Below, one piece after another: positions 1 to 5,882 of a DNA stretch of 13,813 nucleotides. Position 1 is the first letter of the stretch. Every line of letters starts with the position of its first letter. Source of the stretch: Deltaproteobacteria bacterium. Its GTDB lineage: Bacteria; Desulfobacterota; Binatia; DP-6. Position numbers and translations under genes: made by a program. Under the pieces are notes generated by a model. That model had not been told where the DNA came from. It was given only the letters and a program-made list of their open reading frames with translations, and did not search any database. The stretch lies in NCBI GenBank assembly GCA_005879245.1, contig VBLA01000038.1, positions 1 through 13,813 on the forward strand, read 5' to 3'.

Positions 1-2
1 CG

Positions 3-24
3 AGAACGTGGTCAGAACGTGGTC
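3..24. repeat. tandem 11-bp duplication
   Basis: The unit AGAACGTGGTC occurs twice head to tail (3-13 and 14-24), downstream of the tRNA-Leu 3' end. It lies at the window edge, so whether more copies exist to the left cannot be seen. No function is assigned. Confidence 0.6.
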
Positions 25-89
25 AGTGACGGTGCAGACGCGAGCGGCGAGGCGTTGCGAGAACGCGCCAAGTCCGCGATGTGTCGAAC

Positions 90-173
90 TGCCGAGGAGG
101 GGAGTCGAACCCCTACACCCTTGCGGGCGGAGGATTTTGAGTCCTCTGCGTCTGCCAGTTCCGCCACCTCGGC
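90..173 (-). tRNA. tRNA-Leu (anticodon CAA)
   Basis: Read on the minus strand, the sequence folds as a class II tRNA. The 7-bp acceptor stem begins GCCGAGG and closes with CCTCGGC followed by discriminator A. The anticodon stem GAGGA/TCCTC encloses the loop CTCAAAA, giving anticodon CAA, which decodes UUG. A long variable arm (CCC-gcaa-GGG type) and a T-arm with GGTTCGACTCC follow. Size (84 nt) and long variable arm fit tRNA-Leu. CCA is not encoded at the 3' end. No phage-like attachment duplication is visible beside it within the window. Confidence 0.97.
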
Positions 174-264
174 GTCAGCCATGAGCCTAGCCGCTTCACG
201 GTAAGCGCGCCAGCAGACGAGACCGGCTAGCCGCCTCCCAATTCGCATGCTAGACAGGACAGAG

Positions 265-447
265 ATGCCGGCGCATGCACGAGCGAGCGACAGCACCGAG
301 ACGCTCGTGAACCTCAACGCGCGTGTGCCGAAGCAACTATGGCGTCGCGTCCGTCTGCAGTGCCTTCGCGAGGAACGGTTGCTCCGGAACTTCATCACCG
401 AAGCGCTGCGCGAATACCTCCGTCAGCGCACGGGTCGCCGGGCCTAG
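265..447 (+). CDS. small ribbon-helix-helix (Arc/MetJ-fold) protein
   Basis: A 60-residue basic protein with the layout of a ribbon-helix-helix DNA-binding domain. A short strand (LVNLNARV, residues 14-21) is followed by helix 1 (about 23-35) and helix 2 (about 38-54, ITEALREYLRQ). Proteins of this fold dimerise and insert the paired strands into the DNA major groove, so a transcriptional regulator or antitoxin-like role is likely. I chose the ATG at 265 because AGGA lies 5 nt upstream; the in-frame ATG at 247 has no Shine-Dalgarno sequence. No toxin gene is adjacent: a tRNA lies upstream and the convergent HEAT gene ends 2 bp downstream. It is therefore an orphan, and its target is unknown. 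Confidence 0.75.
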   Translation: MPAHARASDSTETLVNLNARVPKQLWRRVRLQCLREERLLRNFITEALREYLRQRTGRRA

Positions 448-449
448 CG

Positions 450-1235
450 CTAGGGTTGCGGCGGTCCGGGGGGCGGCGGGCCCCGGTGGTCGACCGCCAG
501 GGCAGGTGGAACGATGGGCGGGCTCGGGCGGTCGCGAATCTTGCGGATGGCCTCCTCGGCCACGCGCCGCAACACCTCGTCGTGTCCGTCCCGGGCGAGG
601 TTCTCGAGTGGAGGGAGTGCCGCCCGGTCCCCGATGTCGCCGAGTGCGAAGATGGCGTTGCCGCGGACCGCGGGGTCGATGTCGCGAGCCAGGAAGTCGA
701 CGATCGGCTCGGTGGCACGCGGATCGCCGATCTTGCCGAGGCAAGCGAGGATCCGCCGCTTGGTGCCGAGGTCGATGTCCCGCATGAAGAGCTGCTGGAC
801 GAGGAGCGGCGTCGCCTCCTTCGCGCGGATCTGCCCCAACGTGTCGATTGCCTTGACGCGAATCCGCATGTCGGGATCGCTCGTGGCCGCGACGAGATAC
901 TCGATCGCCTTCGGATCGTTCACCTCACCCAGTCCCCGGATCCCTTCGAGCCGCGTATCGGGATCGTCGCTCTTCAGCTTGCGGACGTTCTCGTCGAGCT
1001 TCTGGGTCTGCTGCGGGGCACGGTAGCGGTCGCGGATGCTCGGGCGGGGCCCGCCATCCTGACCGAGGCTGCCCTGAGCCCAGGCGCTCGCAGAGGCGAA
1101 GGAGAGCGCCAGGACGATGACTGCCACACGCTTTCCGCCCAGGCGGGAGCGAGCGGGCGCGCGGGCAAACATGGGCGTCGGAGTGTGGCCGAAGGTCACT
1201 CGAAATGCAACCAAATCGCCCGCTTGCGACGCCAT
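450..1235 (-). CDS. exported HEAT-repeat protein
   Basis: A 261-residue protein with a Sec-type signal peptide. A basic n-region ends in RLGGKR, the hydrophobic stretch is about residues 37-50, and a likely AxA cleavage site is SAWA/Q near 53. The mature part has about five HEAT-type helical repeats (residues 80-234) with recurring DP..R..A...LG.I.D patterns, then a proline-rich tail (238-261). HEAT solenoids act as protein-binding scaffolds, so a periplasmic or surface interaction role is inferred; no catalytic motif is seen. The start at 1235 is preceded by GGAAGGAAA, a good ribosome site. An internal ATG at 1172 would give a more typical signal-peptide length but has no Shine-Dalgarno. The gene diverges from the J-domain gene. 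Confidence 0.85.
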   Translation of the reverse strand: MASQAGDLVAFRVTFGHTPTPMFARAPARSRLGGKRVAVIVLALSFASASAWAQGSLGQDGGPRPSIRDRYRAPQQTQKLDENVRKLKSDDPDTRLEGIRGLGEVNDPKAIEYLVAATSDPDMRIRVKAIDTLGQIRAKEATPLLVQQLFMRDIDLGTKRRILACLGKIGDPRATEPIVDFLARDIDPAVRGNAIFALGDIGDRAALPPLENLARDGHDEVLRRVAEEAIRKIRDRPSPPIVPPALAVDHRGPPPPGPPQP

Positions 1236-1255
1236 TTTCCTTCCGCCGCCACCCG

Positions 1256-1294
1256 ATTTTTGTTACAAGCGCCCCGCGCCGAAATATAAGGCGG
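1256..1294 (+). promoter_or_regulatory. AT-rich island, candidate promoter of the J-domain gene
   Basis: The intergenic gap between two divergent genes holds two AT-rich patches in otherwise GC-rich DNA: ATTTTTGTTACAA (from 1256) and AAATATAAGG (1282-1291). TTGTTA at 1260-1265 and AATATA at 1283-1288 are 17 bp apart, like -35 and -10 boxes. Transcription would then begin at or next to the ATG at 1295, so the message would be nearly leaderless. The same patch could also serve the HEAT gene on the other strand. Confidence 0.35.
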
Positions 1295-2134
1295 ATGCGA
1301 GCCGTGCTGCGCAACCGGCGTTCGGCCCTCGAAGGCCTCGGCAAGATCCTCGACGCGGGGGCGCCCGAGGAGCTGTTCACGGGTTCGGACGAGGAGGCGA
1401 TGTTCCTCTATGACCTGCTGCAGGACACCGCCCGAGCGCGGAGCTCCTCCTACTACTGGGAGATCTGCCGGACGGCCCGACGGCGCGGCGTCACGCCGGA
1501 GTACGTGGTGGACCGGGCCGCGGTGTTGCTCAATGCCATCCTCGAGCGGCGCCGAACGGACCTGTATCGTATCCTCGGCGTGCCTCCCCTCGCGTCCGGC
1601 GAGATGGTTCGCCTGCGCTGGTTCGAGGTCGCGAAGCGCCACCATCCCGACACGGGTGGGGACGGGACGCTGTTCCGGCTCGCGAAGCAGGCCTACGATG
1701 TTCTGCGCGACCCGACCCGGCGTACCGAGTACGAACGCTTCTGGCTCCGAGCGCACGGTCCGTTCGAGCGCGTGCTGCCCCGGGAGGACGAGGAGCCGAT
1801 CGAAGCGCCGGAGGTGCGAAAGGCGCCGGAAGCCGTCGAGGCGCCACCCCCATCGACGCTCGCCGAGGAGCAGCACACGGCAGCGGCACAGGCGGTCCTG
1901 AATCCCACCAGCCGGCTGTTTGCCCTCCGCGCCGAGCTCGATCGCCGAGTCGCGGCCGCCGGCCTGGGAGGCGTGAGCGGGCTGGTCACCCGGCTCCAGA
2001 CGGCGCTCGGCGCAGTGGAGCGCGCGGAACTCGACGCCCTGGCCAGCGAGGTCCAGGGCGTCATCGGCGAGATGGAGACGCTGCGCGACGACCTGGCCGC
2101 GGTCGCCACGCTGAAGAGCCGTCTGCGCGCCTGA
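1295..2134 (+). CDS. J-domain (DnaJ-like) protein
   Basis: A 279-residue cytosolic protein (no signal peptide or membrane segment) with a J domain in the middle (about residues 89-150). It carries the diagnostic HPD tripeptide at 117-119 (KRHHPDTGG), followed by the FRLAKQAYDVLRDPTRRTEYERFW segment split between helices III and IV. J domains stimulate the ATPase of an Hsp70 partner. The first 88 residues are helical and unrecognised. The C-terminal part is acidic/proline-rich, then coiled-coil-like (about 205-279). There is no zinc finger or DnaJ C-terminal substrate domain, so this is a specialised class III co-chaperone and not DnaJ itself. ATG 1295 was preferred over ATG 1205 because the longer form would overlap the start of the divergent HEAT gene. 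An AAGG lies just upstream. Confidence 0.85.
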   Translation: MRAVLRNRRSALEGLGKILDAGAPEELFTGSDEEAMFLYDLLQDTARARSSSYYWEICRTARRRGVTPEYVVDRAAVLLNAILERRRTDLYRILGVPPLASGEMVRLRWFEVAKRHHPDTGGDGTLFRLAKQAYDVLRDPTRRTEYERFWLRAHGPFERVLPREDEEPIEAPEVRKAPEAVEAPPPSTLAEEQHTAAAQAVLNPTSRLFALRAELDRRVAAAGLGGVSGLVTRLQTALGAVERAELDALASEVQGVIGEMETLRDDLAAVATLKSRLRA

Positions 2135-2135
2135 G

Positions 2136-2158
2136 TCGGCCGAGTCGTCACCGGCCGA
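2136..2158. terminator. hairpin between convergent J-domain and DUF309 genes
   Basis: A perfect 7-bp inverted repeat, TCGGCCG (2136-2142) and CGGCCGA (2152-2158), with a 9-nt loop sits directly after the J-domain stop codon. The DUF309 stop codon (2148-2150) lies inside the loop. There is no T tract on either side, so it is at best an imperfect bidirectional terminator. Confidence 0.4.
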
Positions 2159-2822
2159 GGACGCGCGGCGGCGCGCCGTCGGGGAGCTGGCCGCTCGCGA
2201 GCGCCGCCTCGAAGGAGGCCGTCGCTCCGAGGAGGGCCTGAAGATCGAGCCCGGGGAGCGCGTCCCCGGGGACGCTCGCCACCCGTGCCCTTCCCTCGAC
2301 GAGGAGACTGCGTGCGCCCCGCTGGTTGCCGTGCGCGAGGTGGTGGAAGGCGACGGCGATCTGGATCACCCCCTGGAGCGCCTGCCGCGTGTCGCCGGCG
2401 GCCGTTCTCCACACCGCCTCGAGGACCTCGTGCACCTCGAAGAAGAGGTGCTCGTTCCACAGCGCCACCGCATGCCGGATCGCCCGCGCGAGCGCGTCCG
2501 GGCCCGCGGGGCGGTCGCGGAATGCGGTCACGGCGCGGGTTGCGCGCCTGGCGTGATCACCGACCCGGGAGGCGTGCGGCGCGTGCAGCGCGAGCAAGGT
2601 GCGCGCGCCGGGATCGATCAAATGGACGCTCGCGAGACGAGCGGCGACGGCCGGTGCGGGGTCGCCTTCGCCCGTCGCGAGCCAGGAGAGCGCTGCGGCA
2701 GCGCCATCGTCCTCGAGCGCAGCGATGGCGAGCTCGGCCAGGGCGTTGCGCAACGGGAGAGGCAAGGCCGGTCTGTCCACGAGTCCCCGGACGCTCCCGG
2801 TGCGGCGCTGGCTCCGCGCCAT
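2148..2822 (-). CDS. DUF309 family protein
   Basis: A 224-residue protein whose second half matches the DUF309 pattern: LWNEHLFFEVHEVLE (121-135) followed by QALQGVIQIAVAFHHL (147-162). The motif's paired His/Glu residues in an all-helical bundle suggest a metal or small-ligand site, but the family has no established function. The N-terminal half (1-110) is alanine-rich and variable, outside the recognised domain. The ATG at 2822 was chosen because the much longer open frame upstream runs antisense through the thioesterase gene. The start diverges from the thioesterase start by about 24 bp, so the two promoters must overlap the genes themselves. Confidence 0.82.
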   Translation of the reverse strand: MARSQRRTGSVRGLVDRPALPLPLRNALAELAIAALEDDGAAAALSWLATGEGDPAPAVAARLASVHLIDPGARTLLALHAPHASRVGDHARRATRAVTAFRDRPAGPDALARAIRHAVALWNEHLFFEVHEVLEAVWRTAAGDTRQALQGVIQIAVAFHHLAHGNQRGARSLLVEGRARVASVPGDALPGLDLQALLGATASFEAALASGQLPDGAPPRVLGR

Positions 2823-2846
2823 GTTCGATGCTACCTGCGGGGCGTC

Positions 2847-3692
2847 GTGCCGCACGTCTACACCGCGGAGGTGACGGTTCGCCACCACGAGCTCGACACC
2901 TTCGGGAGGGTTCACCCGGCGGTGTACCTTCGTTACCTGGCGCACGCCGCGGTGGAGGCGAGCGCCGCGGCGGGTTTCGATGCGGCCTGGTACGCGGCGA
3001 CGGGGACTCTCTGGCTCGTCCGACGGTCCACGCTCGACGTGCGGCGGCCGGTGCGGGCGGGCGAGCGCCTCCTCGTCAGCACCTGGGTCGAGGACTTCCG
3101 CCGCGTCCGCTCGCACCGCCGCTACGAGCTCGTCGGGACCGACGGGCTCTGCGTCGACGCCCGCACCGACTGGGTGTACGTCGACGCGGAGAGCCTCCGT
3201 CCGCGACGCGTGCCGGCCGAGCTCGAGAAGGCCTTCGGCCTGCGGGCGGCACTCGAGCGGGAGGCGTGGCAGGCACCGCCCTCGCCCGCGGCCCCCGGGT
3301 GCACGTCGCATCGGGTCCAGCTGCACGAGCTCGACTCGCTCAGCCACGTGAACAATGCCGCATATCTCGACATCGCCGCGCAGGCCGTGTTCGACGTGCT
3401 CGAGGAGGCGGGCTGGCCGTTCGACCGCCTGATCGGCAGCGGTGCCGTGCCGGTGCTCACGCGGGGCGACCTCGAGTATCTGGATGCCGCTCGCTACGGC
3501 GAGCGGCTGGACATCCAGACCTGGTTCAGCGTCACTCCGCCGGCGCTCCTGGCCCATCAGCACATCTGCCGCGACGGGCGGCTCCTCGTGCGCGCGAACA
3601 CCCGGTGGGGCTGGGCGGCACCGGCGGGCGACGGGGGGCCCGGTCCGCCGGGCGGTCTCCTGCCGGCACTCCGCCCGCTCGTCGTGGCGTGA
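2847..3692 (+). CDS. double-hotdog acyl-CoA/acyl-ACP thioesterase-like protein
   Basis: A 281-residue cytosolic protein with two tandem hotdog folds. Each begins with the same motif: VRHHELDTFGRVHPAVYLRY (11-30) and LHELDSLSHVNNAAYLD (159-175). The second is the classic 4-hydroxybenzoyl-CoA-thioesterase signature with catalytic Asp (D163) and HVNNA; the first has D17 and RVHPA. This duplicated architecture is that of FatA/FatB-type and YbgC-related thioesterases, which hydrolyse acyl thioesters. The exact acyl substrate cannot be told. The start is a GTG at 2847; a second GTG at 2871 is possible. An in-frame extension to 2331 is antisense to the DUF309 gene and unlikely. The SDR gene begins 4 bp after its stop, so the two are almost certainly cotranscribed. 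Confidence 0.85.
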   Translation: MPHVYTAEVTVRHHELDTFGRVHPAVYLRYLAHAAVEASAAAGFDAAWYAATGTLWLVRRSTLDVRRPVRAGERLLVSTWVEDFRRVRSHRRYELVGTDGLCVDARTDWVYVDAESLRPRRVPAELEKAFGLRAALEREAWQAPPSPAAPGCTSHRVQLHELDSLSHVNNAAYLDIAAQAVFDVLEEAGWPFDRLIGSGAVPVLTRGDLEYLDAARYGERLDIQTWFSVTPPALLAHQHICRDGRLLVRANTRWGWAAPAGDGGPGPPGGLLPALRPLVVA

Positions 3693-3696
3693 AGCC

Positions 3697-4455
3697 GTGG
3701 AACTGCGCGACGGTCTGGTCGGGGTGGTGACGGGCGCGTCCTCGGGGATCGGAGCCGCGCTCGCCCGCGAGCTCGCCGCGGGCGGCATGCGAGTCGTCCT
3801 CGGCGCGCGGCGCCGCGCACGGCTCGAGGACGTCGTGACGTCGATCCGCGAATCGGGTGGGGTCGCCGACTGCGTGGAGACCGACATGCGGGTGGAGGCG
3901 CAGGTCGAGCGTCTGATTGCGACGGCGATCGATCGCCATGGCCGGCTCGACGCGCTGGTGAACAACGCCGCCGTGGGCTACCTCCGTCCAGTCGCCGACG
4001 GGCGGAGCGAGGAGTGGCGGAGCACCTTCGAGACGAACGTGCTCGGGACGCTCGTCGCCTGCCGGGCGGCACTCCGCCACATGTTGCCTCGTGCTCGTGG
4101 CGACATCGTGAACGTGACCTCGGCGTCCGCCCACGAGGCCTGGCCGTACCTGGCTGCATATGCCGCTTCCAAGGCGGCGATCTACACCCTGTCACGCGCG
4201 CTCCGCGCCGAGGTCGCGGGCCTCGGCGTGCGTGTCATGACGATCGAGGTGCACAACGCTGCAACCGAGTTCGGCGCGAACTTCGATCCCGCGCTGCTGC
4301 CGGTCGCGACCCGGCGCTGGGTCGAGCTCGGCCTCCTGAATCCCACGGCAGGCCTCATCATGCCCGAGGACGTGGCGCGGGCGATCGTCTTCCAACTCTC
4401 GCAGCCCGAGCGGGCGAGCGTGCACGACCTCGAGATCCGGGCGAGGGAGAATTAG
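3697..4455 (+). CDS. short-chain dehydrogenase/reductase (SDR)
   Basis: A 252-residue classical SDR. The Rossmann cofactor motif TGASSGIG is at 12-19 and NNAA at 89-92. Active-site residues N114, S142, Y155 and K159 (YAASK) are all present. The R-rich stretch after strand 2 (GARRRAR) favours NADP(H) over NAD(H) by analogy with the family. It would oxidise an alcohol or reduce a ketone; the substrate is unknown. The GTG start at 3697 lies 4 bp after the thioesterase stop, which implies translational coupling, and no good Shine-Dalgarno is needed or seen. The pairing with a thioesterase points to acyl or lipid-derived substrates (inference). The C-terminal region is somewhat divergent (EVHNAATEFGAN replaces the usual PG.v.T). 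Confidence 0.9.
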   Translation: MELRDGLVGVVTGASSGIGAALARELAAGGMRVVLGARRRARLEDVVTSIRESGGVADCVETDMRVEAQVERLIATAIDRHGRLDALVNNAAVGYLRPVADGRSEEWRSTFETNVLGTLVACRAALRHMLPRARGDIVNVTSASAHEAWPYLAAYAASKAAIYTLSRALRAEVAGLGVRVMTIEVHNAATEFGANFDPALLPVATRRWVELGLLNPTAGLIMPEDVARAIVFQLSQPERASVHDLEIRAREN

Positions 4456-4470
4456 ATAGTGGTAGATACC

Positions 4471-4560
4471 GCGGGCCCCGTCCAGTGCTCGCCCGCTTCG
4501 CGGGCTGCGCGCTTCCGATGCTCCCGGACCCCCGTCGCCGCTCGCTGCCGTTCGCGGCAG
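4471..4560. terminator. hairpin-rich convergent spacer between SDR and padR
   Basis: The 118-bp spacer holds two perfect stem-loops: GCCCGC-TTC-GCGGGC (4491-4505) and CTGCCG-TTCG-CGGCAG (4545-4560). A further GCGGGC at 4471-4476 could compete for the same GCCCGC arm. Neither stem is followed by a T run. Their position between convergent genes suggests transcription termination for both. Confidence 0.45.
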
Positions 4561-4573
4561 ACTGGACGTCTGG

Positions 4574-5110
4574 TCAGGACGCTGCTTCCAGCGGCGTTGC
4601 GTTGGCGCCGAGTGCGGCACGGCAGTGTGCCAGCCAGCGCAGATGGGCCTCGACCTGGCCGAGCGCGGCCTCGTGGGCCAGGCGGCGGGTGACCGACGCC
4701 TCCGGCCGGGCGGTTTCCGTCTGTACGAGGTCGAGGTAGCGGCGGTACTCTATCTCCTGGCGCGCGAGCTGGTCGAGCAGAGCCCTCGGACCATCGCGCT
4801 CGACGGCGAGCAGGCGGATGAAGATCTCGTCGCGGAGCGGTGGCGGCCATGCGGGCCGCCGCGTGAGCCACGTGCGAAGCGCCCGCTCGCCGCGTGTCGT
4901 CAGGCGAAAGACGCGCCGAAGCCGCGGACCGACACGCTCGTCACGCCGCGCCACCAGGCCGCGCCGCTCGAGATCATGGAGGAGCTGATAGACCTGCCCG
5001 ATGTTCGGATGCCAGAAGGGCACGAGCCGTTGATTGAACAGCTTGAGTAGCTGGTAGCCGTGAGCCTCGCCTTCGCTGAGCAACGCCAGCAGCGCGTATC
5101 TGAGGTGCAT
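4574..5110 (-). CDS. PadR-family transcriptional regulator
   Basis: A 178-residue protein. The N-terminal winged helix spans residues 1-75 with the hallmarks ALLALLSEGEAHGYQLLKLF and GQVYQLLHDLERRGLV, followed by the wing and RVFRLTTRGERAL. Residues 92-165 form the helical C-terminal dimerisation domain seen in the longer (Vir_act_alpha-type) PadR members. PadR proteins are usually ligand-released repressors of detoxification, efflux or phenolic-acid genes and often repress themselves. The start at 5110 is fixed by GAGGAGGG about 5 nt upstream; a longer in-frame start at 5251 is not supported. It converges on the thioesterase-SDR operon, which is a possible target but has no demonstrated link. 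Upstream lies a repeat-rich region (5111-5320). Confidence 0.9.
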   Translation of the reverse strand: MHLRYALLALLSEGEAHGYQLLKLFNQRLVPFWHPNIGQVYQLLHDLERRGLVARRDERVGPRLRRVFRLTTRGERALRTWLTRRPAWPPPLRDEIFIRLLAVERDGPRALLDQLARQEIEYRRYLDLVQTETARPEASVTRRLAHEAALGQVEAHLRWLAHCRAALGANATPLEAAS

Positions 5111-5320
5111 CGTCGCCCTCCTCGCGCCCACGCAGAGCGAGGACCGTGCCAGCGAAAACCTCTTTGACGTCGGGCGGCGGCGTTTTCCCCTGTGAACCGA
5201 CCTTGACACTTCACACGCAGGCGACGACGGTTCTTGATCCGGAGCGTCCACCGAAGTTGACGTCCGTCGTCGCCGTCCTTGACACCGCGAGGTCCCGTGG
5301 CGTCGGACGCTGCGTCTCGT
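5111..5320. promoter_or_regulatory. repeat-rich intergenic region upstream of padR
   Basis: No gene is seen here. TTGA boxes recur on the plus strand at 5164, 5203, 5234, 5257 and 5279. Two are inside identical TTGACGTC words (5164, 5257) and two inside identical CCTTGACAC words (5201, 5277). An 11-bp perfect inverted repeat, GGCGACGACGG (5220-5230) and CCGTCGTCGCC (5264-5274), flanks two of them. A GAAAAC (5154-5159)/GTTTTC (5182-5187) dyad lies 44 nt before the padR start, a suitable place for an autoregulatory operator. Function is inferred only from position. Confidence 0.4.
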
Positions 5321-5522
5321 CTACCGCGGTTCCTCGGCGGGGGCCGCCGATCGTGCCGCGGGCGCGCGGCTCTCGGCTGCCAGTCCTTCGTCAGGCTGCA
5401 CCACCATCTCCACGCGCCGGTTCACCTTTCGTGGTGCGACTCCGTTCCTGCCACCAGGCACAGCCCGTGGTGAGGGACAGCACCACGAACACCGCCACAG
5501 CGTGGCGTGCGTGCCTCGTCAT
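5321..5522 (-). pseudogene. remnant of an OmpA-type lipoprotein (middle missing)
   Basis: From an ATG at 5522 with a good ribosome site (GAAGGAAG) the frame starts as a lipoprotein. A basic n-region, a hydrophobic core (VAVFVVLSL) and lipobox LTTGC (Cys21) are followed by AWWQERSRTTKG, the usual lead-in to a glycine-zipper segment. The frame then stops after 43 codons (5391). In another frame, beginning at once, it reads KVNRRVEMVVQPDEG and runs to a stop at 5321; NRRVE is the typical end of an OmpA peptidoglycan-binding domain. The glycine-zipper and nearly all of the OmpA domain are absent. I infer an internal deletion of a few hundred bases, real or from assembly. Alternatively, the 43-residue lipoprotein is itself a gene. 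Confidence 0.55.
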
Positions 5523-5554
5523 TTGGACTTCCTTCGAGTGGCGATGCGGCTCGG

Positions 5555-5722
5555 TCAGCCCGTCGAGCCCTTGGGCTCCTCCTCGGGCTCCTCGTCGGAC
5601 TCTTCTTCGTCCGATTCCGCTGCTTCCTCGGCGGAAGGCACCGTGCCCGGTGGCGGATCGATGCCGACGGCCTGACTCCGCTGCAGCTCCTTCGCGCGCT
5701 TGGTCGAGCGGAATCGCGCCAT
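5555..5722 (-). CDS. small conserved-type 'MARF' protein with acidic tail
   Basis: A 55-residue protein in two halves. A basic start (MARFRSTKRAKELQRSQ) resembles the N-terminus of short uncharacterised proteins I recall from deltaproteobacterial genomes. The second half is strongly acidic (residues 31-49, mostly E, D, S) and ends KGSTG. The gene is supported by a perfect AGGAGG 6 nt before the ATG, with a second AGGAGG 13 nt further up. It may bind nucleic acid or ribosomes through the basic half, but that is a guess. It lies 32 bp upstream of the lipoprotein remnant on the same strand, so they may share a message. Confidence 0.7.
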   Translation of the reverse strand: MARFRSTKRAKELQRSQAVGIDPPPGTVPSAEEAAESDEEESDEEPEEEPKGSTG

Positions 5723-5748
5723 AGACGTCCTCCTGAGATGTCCTCCTG
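5723..5748 (-). promoter_or_regulatory. duplicated Shine-Dalgarno leader
   Basis: On the minus strand a 13-nt unit, AGGAGGACATCTC then AGGAGGACGTCTA, is repeated directly before the ATG of the 55-residue gene. Each copy contains a perfect anti-16S match. The proximal copy is at the ideal 6-nt spacing; the distal one could act as a standby ribosome site. Confidence 0.6.
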
Positions 5749-5788
5749 GCCGCGACGCGTCGTACAGCAAGAAGACGCGGCGAGGCCT

Positions 5789-5804
5789 GACCGCCGGGGC
5801 GGTC
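5789..5804. repeat. perfect inverted repeat ahead of SDR 2
   Basis: GACCGCC and GGCGGTC are separated by 2 bp, with a weaker outer CGAG/CTCG pairing. The repeat lies about 80 bp before the second SDR start, in the divergent promoter region. It could be an operator or a leader hairpin; there is no direct evidence for either. Confidence 0.35.
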
Positions 5805-5882
5805 CTCGCGCGGAATCTACCAGGGGAATTCCGCCGAGTCCACGCCGTTGACGGCGAAGGCGCCCCGGGAGTAGCGGGGCGC

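Noticed and set aside
90..264. tRNA-Leu as an integration site for a mobile element
   Set aside because: No integrase, no repeat of the tRNA 3' end elsewhere in the window, and ordinary chromosomal genes follow.
2331..2846. In-frame upstream extension of the thioesterase
   Set aside because: It is antisense to the DUF309 coding region and shows no recognisable domain.
2823..3965. A 605-codon minus-strand open frame that extends the DUF309 gene upstream
   Set aside because: The added part is antisense to the thioesterase and SDR genes, both of which carry clear family motifs. It is a GC-rich shadow frame.
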